Positions 49,315 through 56,583 of a stretch of 64,000 nt of DNA are shown piece by piece. Positions within the stretch are counted from its first letter, which is position 1; every line of letters begins with the position of its first letter. Source of the stretch: Janthinobacterium tructae (GTDB lineage: Bacteria; Pseudomonadota; Gammaproteobacteria; Burkholderiales; Burkholderiaceae_D); contig NZ_CP041185.1 of the NCBI RefSeq assembly GCF_006517255.1, positions 6,076,001 to 6,140,000 of the forward strand, written 5' to 3'. Position numbers and translations under genes: made by a program. Under the pieces are notes generated by a model. It did not search any database, was not told the DNA's origin, and saw only the letters and a list, made by a program, of their open reading frames with translations.

Positions 49315-50126
49315 GAGACGACGCCACCCCCAGCCAACCACCGACCGGCCTGACCCTGGCCGGCACCACCTATCAGTCGCGCCTGCTGGTAGGCACGGGC
49401 AAATACAAGGATTTCGAGGAAACGCGCCGCGCCATTGAAGAGAGCGGCGCCGAGATCGTCACGGTCACGATCCGCAGGGTCAACATCGGCCAGGAGAAGG
49501 GCGAGCCCAACCTGCTCGACTTCATTCCACCGTCGAAATACACGATTTTGCCCAACACGGGCGGCTGCTACAACGCGCGCGACGCCGTCTACACCTTGCA
49601 ACTGGCGCGCGAACTGCTGGGCGGGCACCCGCTGTGCAAGCTGGAAGTGCTTGGCGATGAAAAGACCCTGTTTCCGAACATGCCGGAAACGTTAAAAGCG
49701 GCCGGGGAGCTGGTGCGCGACGGTTTCCAGGTGATGGTGTATTGCAGTGACGACCCCATCCAGGCGCGCATGCTGGAAGACCTCGGCTGCATCGCCGTCA
49801 TGCCGCTGGCGTCCCTGATCGGCTCGGGCATGGGCATTCTGAATCCGTGGAATCTCTCCCTGATCATCGAGCAGGCCAGCGTGCCCGTGCTGGTCGACGC
49901 GGGTGTGGGCACGGCGTCGGACGCGGCCATCGCCATGGAACTCGGCTGTGACGGCATCCTGATGAATACCGCTATCGCAGCGGCGCGCGAGCCGATCCGC
50001 ATGGCGCGCGCCATGAAATTGGCAGTGCAGGGCGGACGCGAGGCTTACCTGGCCGGACGCATGCCCCGGAGAGCAGGCGTCATGAGTGCTGCGCCCTCAT
50101 CGCCGATGGCCGGGCTGATCGCCTGA
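49311..50126 (+). CDS. thiG: Thiazole synthase ThiG
   Basis: 271 residues. A TIM barrel making the thiazole phosphate of thiamine from deoxyxylulose phosphate, dehydroglycine and ThiS thiocarboxylate. The Schiff-base lysine K110 ([13 protein letters not shown]), [28 protein letters not shown], and [22 protein letters not shown] are canonical. thiS, thiE, thiC and thiO are not in the window; an unusual C-terminal tail ([13 protein letters not shown]) follows MPRRAGV. Overlap with dadA shows translational coupling. No TPP riboswitch-like element is seen upstream of dadA or yeiH. Confidence 0.96.
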   Translation: MRDDATPSQPPTGLTLAGTTYQSRLLVGTGKYKDFEETRRAIEESGAEIVTVTIRRVNIGQEKGEPNLLDFIPPSKYTILPNTGGCYNARDAVYTLQLARELLGGHPLCKLEVLGDEKTLFPNMPETLKAAGELVRDGFQVMVYCSDDPIQARMLEDLGCIAVMPLASLIGSGMGILNPWNLSLIIEQASVPVLVDAGVGTASDAAIAMELGCDGILMNTAIAAAREPIRMARAMKLAVQGGREAYLAGRMPRRAGVMSAAPSSPMAGLIA

Positions 50127-50196
50127 GCCAGATTTGTAGCACCGTAGTTGATTTTCGTTTCAAGCGTTTATAAAAACCACAATACCTGGAGATGAC

Positions 50197-51207
50197 ATGA
50201 AACACACACTCGTAGCGGCAGCCATCCTGGCCTCCTTCCTTGCCGGCAACGCCAGCGCCCAATCGTCCGTCACCGTGTACGGCTTGCTGGACGCGGGCCT
50301 GACGTCCGAACACGGCGGCGCGGACGGTTCCGTCACCAAGCTGGCCACCGGCGTGCAGTCGGGCAGCCGCATCGGCTTCAAGGGCACGGAAGACCTGGGC
50401 AACAATCTGAAGGTCAACTTCTTGCTGGAAAATGGCCTTGACCTCGATACGGGCGCCAACCGCCAGGGCGCGCTGTTTGGCCGCAAGGCCTATGTGGGCC
50501 TGTCCGGCGACTTCGGCGCCGTCAACCTGGGCTTGCAACACAACCCGCTGTTCACTGCGCTGGACAATATCGACCCGTTCGAGACGGGTCTGACGGGCGC
50601 CTCGCTCAACCTGATGAGCGTGGCCAGCCTGCGCACGAAAAACGCCATCATGTACGAAACGCCGAAGGTGAAGGGCTTGTCGGCTGCCATCATGGTTGGC
50701 CTCGGTGAAAAGCCGGACAGCGCCAGCCTGGGCCGCACCGTCGACTTTTCCATCGACTATGCCAACGGCCCGCTGGTGCTGACCCTGGCGCACGACAAGC
50801 GCAAGGATAGCGAGCTGAACACAGCCAAGGTGACTTTGCTGGGCGGCACGTACGACTTCGGCCCCGCCAAGCTGCACGCCGCATATGAGACGGACAAGGA
50901 CGATGCGGGCACGGATTTCCGCAACTACATGCTGGGCGTGTCCGCGCCGGTCAGCGCAGCGGGCAGCGTGATGGCGTCGTACATCAAGAAGGATGACCGC
51001 ACGAATGCGCGCCGCGGCGGGCGCCAGCTGGCCATTGGCTACACGTATGCCTTGTCCAAGCGCACCAATCTGTACACCTCGTACGGGCGCATCAACAACG
51101 ATGGCGCGGGCACCAACTTCGTTGGCGACGCTTCCAGCGGCGGCAGCGTGCCCTTGCCTGGGCATAACTCCAGCGCCTTCACGGCGGGCATGCGCCTGAA
51201 ATTCTAA
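50197..51207 (+). CDS. Outer-membrane porin, Burkholderiales type
   Basis: 336 residues. A signal peptide (about 1-22, ending GNASAQ) is followed by a 16-strand porin of the gram-negative porin family 4: QSSVTVYGLLDAGLTSE, SGSRIGFKGTEDLGNNLKVNF, LENGLDLDTG, FGRKAYVGLSGDFGAVNLG, and a final AGMRLKF ending in Phe as needed for barrel insertion. It is a trimeric diffusion channel. Its position ahead of xsc could mean a role in sulfonate uptake, but a 226-bp gap with its own promoter separates them. Confidence 0.93.
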   Translation: MKHTLVAAAILASFLAGNASAQSSVTVYGLLDAGLTSEHGGADGSVTKLATGVQSGSRIGFKGTEDLGNNLKVNFLLENGLDLDTGANRQGALFGRKAYVGLSGDFGAVNLGLQHNPLFTALDNIDPFETGLTGASLNLMSVASLRTKNAIMYETPKVKGLSAAIMVGLGEKPDSASLGRTVDFSIDYANGPLVLTLAHDKRKDSELNTAKVTLLGGTYDFGPAKLHAAYETDKDDAGTDFRNYMLGVSAPVSAAGSVMASYIKKDDRTNARRGGRQLAIGYTYALSKRTNLYTSYGRINNDGAGTNFVGDASSGGSVPLPGHNSSAFTAGMRLKF

Positions 51208-51316
51208 GGCGCAGCGCACGAGGTATCGATGGCGGGCTGTCTGTTGCGGATAGTCCGCCATTGTTGTTTCAGCAGTGGTGCACATGCACGGATTCCGGAT
51301 TCAGGAATGAAACAGT

Positions 51317-51411
51317 CCGATTTTTCATGAATTTTCATTGACAGCGCATTTCGCAACCGTTAAATTGAACACGTATTTCAAATATCGGAACAAAATATAC
51401 CGATTTTTCAT
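51317..51411. repeat. Direct repeat flanking the xsc promoter
   Basis: CCGATTTTTCAT occurs at 51317-51328 (as CCGATTTTTCATGA) and 51400-51411, 83 bp apart, one on each side of the predicted promoter. ATCGG (51385-51389) and CCGAT (51400-51404) form an inverted pair at the second copy. These are candidate regulator sites. Confidence 0.4.
51338..51366 (+). promoter_or_regulatory. Sigma-70 promoter for xsc
   Basis: Perfect -35 TTGACA (51338-51343), 17-bp spacer, -10 TAAATT (51361-51366), 68 bp before the xsc start. Confidence 0.75.
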
Positions 51412-51433
51412 AAAACCGTAAGGAGACTGAGCC

Positions 51434-53251
51434 ATGACCGATTTGTCCGACCAAAAAGCCGCCGCCGCAGTGGCCACCCCCACCGGCCCGCAAAAAATGA
51501 CGCCTTCCGAAGCGTTCGTGGAAACCCTGGCCGCCAATGGCGTGACCGACATGTTCGGCATCATGGGCTCGGCCTTCATGGACCCGATGGACATCTTTGC
51601 CCCGGCCGGCATCCGCCTGATCCCTGTCGTGCACGAGCAGGGCGCCGGCCACATGGCCGACGGCTATGCCCGTGTCTCGGGCCGCCACGGCGTGGTCATC
51701 GGCCAGAACGGCCCCGGCATCAGCAATTGCGTGACCGCGATTGCCGCGGCCTACTGGGCGCACACCCCCGTCGTGATCATTACCCCTGAGACCGGCACGA
51801 TGAGCATGGGCCTGGGCGGCTTCCAGGAAGCGAACCAGCTGCCGATGTTCGAGGAATTCACGAAATACCAGGGTCATGTGACCAATCCGGCCCGCATGGC
51901 GGAATTTACGGGTCGCTGCTTTGACCGCGCCATGTCGGAAATGGGCCCGACGCAACTGAACATCCCGCGCGACTATTTCTATGGCGAAATCAAGGCAGAA
52001 ATCCCCAAACCGAACCGCCTGGACCGTGGCGCCGGCGGAGAACACAGCCTCAATGAGGCGGCCGAACTGCTGGCCAAGGCCAAGTTCCCCGTCATCATCT
52101 CCGGCGGCGGCGTGGTCATGGGCGAAGCGATCGAGGAATGCAAGGCGCTGGCCGAGCGCCTCGGTGCGCCAGTGGTGAACAGCTATTTGCACAACGACTC
52201 GTTTCCCGCCAGCCATCCGCTGTGGTGCGGTCCGCTCGGCTATCAAGGCTCGAAAGCGGCGATGAAACTGATCGCCCAGGCCGACGTCGTCGTGGCCCTC
52301 GGTTCGCGTCTGGGACCGTTCGGCACCTTGCCGCAGCACGGCATGGATTACTGGCCGAAAAACGCCAAGATCATCCAGATCGATGCGGACAACAAGATGC
52401 TGGGCCTGGTGAAAAAGATTTCGGTGGGCATCTGCGGCGACGCCAAGGCGGCCGCCAAGGCGATCCTCTCGCGCCTGGATGGCAAGACGCTCGATTGCGA
52501 CGCCACGCGCGACGCGCGCTATGCCACCGTGCAAGCGGAAAAAGCCGCGTGGGAAAACGAACTGGACAACTGGACGCACGAGAAGGATGCGTACAGCCTG
52601 GACATGATCGAAGAGCAAAAGAAAGAGCCGGGCAATTACTTGCACCCGCGCCAGGTCTTGCGCGAGCTGGAAAAAGCCATGCCGGAAGACGTGATGGTGT
52701 CGACCGACATCGGCAACATCAACTCGGTGGCCAACAGCTATCTGCGCTTTGAAAAGCCGCGCAGCTTCTTTGCGGCGATGAGCTTTGGCAACTGCGGCTA
52801 CGCGTTCCCGACCATCATCGGCGCCAAGGTGGCCGCACCGCACCGTCCGGCCGTGTCGTATGCGGGTGACGGCGCCTGGGGCATGAGCCTGATGGAAACG
52901 ATGACCTGCGTGCGCCACAACATCCCGGTGACGGCGGTGGTGTTCCACAACCGCCAGTGGGGCGCGGAAAAGAAAAACCAGGTGGATTTCTACAACCGCC
53001 GCTTCGTCGCCGGTGAACTCGACAACCAGAGCTTCGCGGAAATTGCACGCGCCATGGGCGCCGAAGGCATCACGGTCGACAAGCTGGAAGACGTGGGGCC
53101 AGCCTTGAAGAAGGCCATAGCCATGCAGATGAATGAAGGCAAGACGACCATCATCGAAATCATGTGCACGCGCGAACTGGGCGACCCGTTCCGCCGCGAT
53201 GCGCTGAGCAAGCCGGTGCGGCATCTGGATAAATATAAAGACTACGTCTGA
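51434..53251 (+). CDS. xsc: Sulfoacetaldehyde acetyltransferase
   Basis: 605 residues. A thiamine-diphosphate enzyme that converts sulfoacetaldehyde plus phosphate to acetyl phosphate and sulfite. Diagnostic Xsc features: FGIMGSAFMDPMDIF, catalytic E68 in VVHEQGAGHMADGYARV, GQNGPGISNCVTAIAAAYW, TPETGTMSMGLGGFQE, and the ThDP motif starting GDG at 478 with HNRQWGAEKKNQ. The N-terminal 18 residues are extra. A strong AAGGAG precedes the ATG. pta follows after two REP-like hairpins and the TauE-type exporter after that, the known Xsc/Pta/TauE set for taurine, isethionate and similar sulfonates. The upstream enzymes making sulfoacetaldehyde are not in the window. Confidence 0.95.
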   Translation: MTDLSDQKAAAAVATPTGPQKMTPSEAFVETLAANGVTDMFGIMGSAFMDPMDIFAPAGIRLIPVVHEQGAGHMADGYARVSGRHGVVIGQNGPGISNCVTAIAAAYWAHTPVVIITPETGTMSMGLGGFQEANQLPMFEEFTKYQGHVTNPARMAEFTGRCFDRAMSEMGPTQLNIPRDYFYGEIKAEIPKPNRLDRGAGGEHSLNEAAELLAKAKFPVIISGGGVVMGEAIEECKALAERLGAPVVNSYLHNDSFPASHPLWCGPLGYQGSKAAMKLIAQADVVVALGSRLGPFGTLPQHGMDYWPKNAKIIQIDADNKMLGLVKKISVGICGDAKAAAKAILSRLDGKTLDCDATRDARYATVQAEKAAWENELDNWTHEKDAYSLDMIEEQKKEPGNYLHPRQVLRELEKAMPEDVMVSTDIGNINSVANSYLRFEKPRSFFAAMSFGNCGYAFPTIIGAKVAAPHRPAVSYAGDGAWGMSLMETMTCVRHNIPVTAVVFHNRQWGAEKKNQVDFYNRRFVAGELDNQSFAEIARAMGAEGITVDKLEDVGPALKKAIAMQMNEGKTTIIEIMCTRELGDPFRRDALSKPVRHLDKYKDYV

Positions 53252-53264
53252 TGTGGCGGGTGTT

Positions 53265-53368
53265 GTTGGATTACGCCCTGGCGGGCTAATCCAACCTACC
53301 CAACCTACCCAACCTACGCCACTGTGTAGAGGTCGGATTAGCCGGGCGCAAGCCCGGCGTAATCCGAC
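53265..53368. repeat. Paired REP-like palindromes between xsc and pta
   Basis: The first (53265-53295) is GTTGGATTA-c-GCCC...GGGC-TAATCCAAC; the second (53332-53368) is GTCGGATTA-GCCGGGC-GCAA-GCCCGGC-g-TAATCCGAC. Between them ACCTACCC-type units repeat three times. The family is the same as after the PII gene. The pair may reduce read-through between xsc and pta or stabilise xsc mRNA. Confidence 0.8.
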
Positions 53369-53480
53369 ACCACCCTGACCGATCCTTGTATGACCCCGGC
53401 AATCGCGCCGGGTTTTATGTGCCGGAATCATTTGCATGCTGCCATGGTTCCGGCACTTTTTTTACCGAATTGGAGTCGCC

Positions 53481-54482
53481 ATGAAAGCCCTGCACCGCAT
53501 CATAGCCCAAGCCCGCGCCGTGCCGAAAAACATCGTCTTGTGCGAGGGCGACGATGCGCGCGTATTGCAGGCGGCCGCGCGGGCGGCAAGCGAAGGCCTG
53601 GCGCATATCACCCTCGTCGGCAAGCCGGCCGCCATCCTGGCCCTGGCGCGCGAACACGCGCTGGACCTCGATGCCGTGCGCCTGGTCGACCCGGCCACTT
53701 CCGAGGAGTCGGAGCACTATGCCCAGCAATTGTTTGTGCTGCGCCAGGCCAAGGGCATGACGGTGGAGCAGGCGCGTATCGCCGTGCAAGAGCCGCTGTG
53801 CTACGCCAACCTGATGGTGCGCCTGGGCGACGCCGACGGCTGCGTGGCGGGGGCCGTGCACACGACGGCCGACGTGGTGCGCAGTGCCATCCAGATCATC
53901 GGCGTCGATCCCGCCTTCAAGCTCGTGTCCAGCTTTTTCCTGATGATGCTGTGCGAACCGTTCCACAGCCTGAAGGGCGGTTTCATCTTTTCCGACTGCG
54001 CCCTGGTGGTCGACCCGAAGGCGGAAGAGCTGGCCGACATCGCCATGGCCGCCGCCGACAGCGCGCAAGCGTTGCTGATGGAAGAGCCGCGCGTGGCCAT
54101 GCTGTCGTTTTCCACCAGCGGCAGCGCCCACCACGCGGCCGTCGACAAGGTGCACGCGGCCACGGACCGGGTCAAGGCCCAGCGTCCGCTGCTGGCCATC
54201 GATGGCGACGTGCAGCTCGATGCGGCCATCGTGGCCGAGATTTCGCAGAGAAAAGTCAAGGATTCCGTCGTCAACGGCCGCGCGAACGTGCTGGTGTTCC
54301 CGAACCTGGATGCGGGCAATATCGGCTACAAGCTGGCCGAGCGCATGGGCGGCGCCGTCGCCATCGGCCCCTTGCTGCAAGGCTTGAACAAGCCGGCCAA
54401 CGATTTGTCGCGCGGTTGCTGCGCCGACGATGTGTATAACGTGATTGCGGTCACGTCCGTGCAGGCCCAGGGTGGGCGCTGA
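53481..54482 (+). CDS. pta: Phosphate acetyltransferase
   Basis: 333 residues, the single-domain Pta type. It converts acetyl phosphate and CoA to acetyl-CoA, the step after Xsc. Blocks: VLCEGDDARVLQAA, GAVHTTADVVRSAIQIIG, SSFFLMMLCE, SFSTSGSA, the DGDVQLDAAIV segment and NVLVFPNLDAGNIGYKL. ATG 53481 has TGGAG upstream. The usual ackA partner is absent and xsc is the nearest upstream gene, so it belongs to sulfonate catabolism. Its end overlaps the exporter gene start. Confidence 0.95.
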   Translation: MKALHRIIAQARAVPKNIVLCEGDDARVLQAAARAASEGLAHITLVGKPAAILALAREHALDLDAVRLVDPATSEESEHYAQQLFVLRQAKGMTVEQARIAVQEPLCYANLMVRLGDADGCVAGAVHTTADVVRSAIQIIGVDPAFKLVSSFFLMMLCEPFHSLKGGFIFSDCALVVDPKAEELADIAMAAADSAQALLMEEPRVAMLSFSTSGSAHHAAVDKVHAATDRVKAQRPLLAIDGDVQLDAAIVAEISQRKVKDSVVNGRANVLVFPNLDAGNIGYKLAERMGGAVAIGPLLQGLNKPANDLSRGCCADDVYNVIAVTSVQAQGGR

Positions 54483-55245
54483 GTTGTTCAGCCTGCCCGT
54501 GCTGGCGCTGCTGGGCGTGGTGGCGGCCGGTACGTATTTCCAGACCGTCACGGGCTTTGGCCTGGGCATGATCGTCATGGGCGTGGCCAGCGGACTGGGC
54601 CTGGCGCCCGTGCCCGCGCTGGCGGCCCTCGTCAGTTTGTTGTCGCTGGCCAATTGCCTGGTGGCCTTGCCGGGCGCCTTGCATCATCTGGATTGGCGCG
54701 CTATCCGCGCGGCCAGCATCGGCTTGCTGCCGGCCATGGCGGCCGGCGTCTTGCTATTGGGATACCTGGACCAGGCGTATGCGCCCTTGCTGAAGCTGCT
54801 GCTGGGCGCGGCCATCGTGTATGGCGGCGTCAGCATCCTGCTGCAGGCGCCGCCTGGACCGGGCGCGGCCGATAAACGCAGCTTTTTCATCAGCGGCGTA
54901 TGCGGCGGCCTGTTTTCGGGCCTGTTTTCGCTGGCCGGACCACCGCTTGTGTACCAGTTCTACCGCCAGGAAATGAGTTTAAAGACCATCCGCTACAGCC
55001 TGATCTTCCTGTTCGCCATCAGCGCGGGCGGACGTTCGCTGATGGCGGGCAGCCAGGGTCAGCTCGATGCGAAAGTGTTACTTTTGTGCATGCTGGCCCT
55101 GCCTGTCGGCGTGCTGGCCACCATGGCAGGCAAGCGCTATCCGCCACCGATCGCCCAGCGCGGCATGCGCCGCATCGCGTTTGCCGTGCTGACCTTGATC
55201 GGCCTTTCCTTGATGGCGGCGGCCGTGCCGCAATTGTTTACTTAG
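54472..55245 (+). CDS. TauE/SafE-family sulfite exporter
   Basis: 257 residues, about 8 transmembrane helices in the TauE/SafE pattern: LGVVAAGTYFQTVTGFGLGMIVMG, a second GVCGGLFSGLFSLAGPPLVYQFY with the family GxxxGxFG-like turn, and LALPVGVLATMAGKRY. Relatives next to xsc and pta export the sulfite or sulfate freed by Xsc. The start is uncertain: a GTG at 54472 (overlapping pta by 11 bp) is preferred, and TTG 54484 is possible; no ATG fits. It is the third gene of the xsc-pta-tauE set. Confidence 0.88.
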   Translation: MGAELFSLPVLALLGVVAAGTYFQTVTGFGLGMIVMGVASGLGLAPVPALAALVSLLSLANCLVALPGALHHLDWRAIRAASIGLLPAMAAGVLLLGYLDQAYAPLLKLLLGAAIVYGGVSILLQAPPGPGAADKRSFFISGVCGGLFSGLFSLAGPPLVYQFYRQEMSLKTIRYSLIFLFAISAGGRSLMAGSQGQLDAKVLLLCMLALPVGVLATMAGKRYPPPIAQRGMRRIAFAVLTLIGLSLMAAAVPQLFT

Positions 55246-55256
55246 CGAGCGCGGGT

Positions 55257-55940
55257 TCAGGGCCGTACTGCCGCGTTGGCGAAGAAGCGGTAACCGGCGT
55301 TGCGCGCCGTATTGATGGGCAGGGACAGCCCGGTGGCTTGCTCGGTCTTGCGGCGCAGGCGGCGGATCTGCGTGTCGAGGCGGCGCTGATCGTAGTCGAG
55401 GAAATCCTCGCCCAGCGACTCGACGATTTGCTGGCGGCTGACGATGCGCTCGGGCTCTGCCATCAGTACCTGCAGCACGGTCAAGTCTTGCTGCGACAGC
55501 GCGATGGCGCAGCAACCGGGCGGCAACAGGCGGCGCGGCCCCAGTTCGAGTATCCACGTGGGCACGGTCACCGGTTCGCCCAGGCGGCGGCGCAGGCTGC
55601 TCAGGGTGGCAGCCAGCTCATCGAGGTCGGTATTTTTCGGCAGATAGTAATCGGCGCCGTCGATCAAGCCGCTTACCTTGTGTTGCATCGCGCTGCGCGC
55701 AGTAAAGACGACAATGCCTAGTTGCCGGCCCTCGGCCCGCAGCGCGCGGACCAGTTCCATGCCGTCGCCATCGGGCAAGCCCAGGTCGATGACGGCAATA
55801 TGGTGCTGCGTGGGAGCGTAACAGGCTCGAAAGTCAGCCAGGTTGGCGACTGCACTGACGCGATAGCCGCAATCGCCAAGAAATTCGGTCAGTTCTTGCC
55901 GCAGGACGGCTTCATCTTCAAGCAGAATAAGGTTCAACAT
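55257..55940 (-). CDS. OmpR-type response regulator (orphan)
   Basis: 227 residues. A receiver domain (1-118) with acidic E8-D9-E10, phosphorylation site D52 (IAVIDLGLPDGDG), T80 and K102, then a winged-helix DNA-binding domain (about 140-220, LSQQDLTVLQVLMAEPERIVSR and LDTQIRRLRRKT). No histidine kinase is adjacent; the sensor kinase at 14796 is of a different type. ATG 55940 gives the standard MLNLILLEDE start. It lies between the sulfonate set (convergent) and the two-partner secretion locus (divergent), so it could control the adhesin. That is inferred from position. Confidence 0.88.
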   Translation of the reverse strand: MLNLILLEDEAVLRQELTEFLGDCGYRVSAVANLADFRACYAPTQHHIAVIDLGLPDGDGMELVRALRAEGRQLGIVVFTARSAMQHKVSGLIDGADYYLPKNTDLDELAATLSSLRRRLGEPVTVPTWILELGPRRLLPPGCCAIALSQQDLTVLQVLMAEPERIVSRQQIVESLGEDFLDYDQRRLDTQIRRLRRKTEQATGLSLPINTARNAGYRFFANAAVRP

Positions 55941-56016
55941 GGGGCAAGGATACCCGATCGTTTTCGCGGCGTGAAGGTCTGACTGGAATTGCCCGCGCTG
56001 TTTCCCCGCTTTACCT

Positions 56017-56187
56017 GTGGCGTTGTCGGCGTCACCGCTGCCGCTGGTCGTCCTGCTCATCGTGCTGGCCACATGGTTCACACTGTGCGGACAGCGTCCG
56101 GCACGCGCCTTCCTGCTGATTTTCGTCCTGATCAGTTTTCTGCGCAGTATGGCGGTGCTGCCACCTTGGGCGCGTTTGTCCACATGA
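56017..56187 (+). other. Possible small membrane-protein frame or gene remnant
   Basis: A 56-residue frame starting at GTG reads VALSASPLPLVVLLIVLATW, then a hydrophobic FLLIFVLISFLRS and ends WARLST. It is not backed by a ribosome site or a recognised family. It may be a fragment of a lost membrane gene. Confidence 0.2.
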
Positions 56188-56310
56188 TGCTGATGAGCCC
56201 GCGTTTGAACCGGCGCAATGTGGAACTGTGCTGCGGCAAGGTCAGGCAGAACAGTGCCGGCATGGATGGCATCGTCAGTTTTTCGCTGCATACACCCGCC
56301 TGGATACATC

Positions 56311-56341
56311 GCGATTCCCGACTGAATCAGTCGGGAATCGC
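56311..56341. promoter_or_regulatory. Perfect 15-1-15 palindrome upstream of tpsA
   Basis: GCGATTCCCGACTGA, one central A, then its exact inverse, 242 bp before the tpsA start. There is no following T tract, so a terminator is less likely than an operator or a stable leader hairpin. Confidence 0.6.
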
Positions 56342-56583
56342 TCAGATTTGCTCACTTATAAATCTGGAATCGTTGTTATATTTTCCCTAAAGAAATTTCT
56401 GTAGCTTTTGGCCACATTTGTGTGGTGAAAGGCAATAGGGTTGAAAGCGAGGGAGAGGCTGTCTGTGCGCATGGCGCATGCATGGCCGATATCGCCATTT
56501 CCACCGACTCACCCGCCGCCAGGGGCGCGGGTGGGTCGGCGCGTGGGTACTCCGTATACAAAATATCAACAAGGATAGACTGC

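Larger units (their letters stand above)
55941..56583. other. Intergenic region upstream of tpsA
   Basis: A 643-bp region. A 56-codon GTG frame (56017-56187) encodes two hydrophobic stretches but has no ribosome site. A perfect 31-bp palindrome lies at 56311-56341, then a smaller AGATTT/AAATCT pair, an AT-rich TTATAT (about 56374-56379) and the tpsA leader with AAGGA. No other gene is seen. Confidence 0.5.

Noticed and set aside
53390..54439. 349-codon alternative plus-strand frame over pta
   Set aside because: Arg/Pro/Gly-rich translation with no family match; pta in the other frame shows all conserved blocks.
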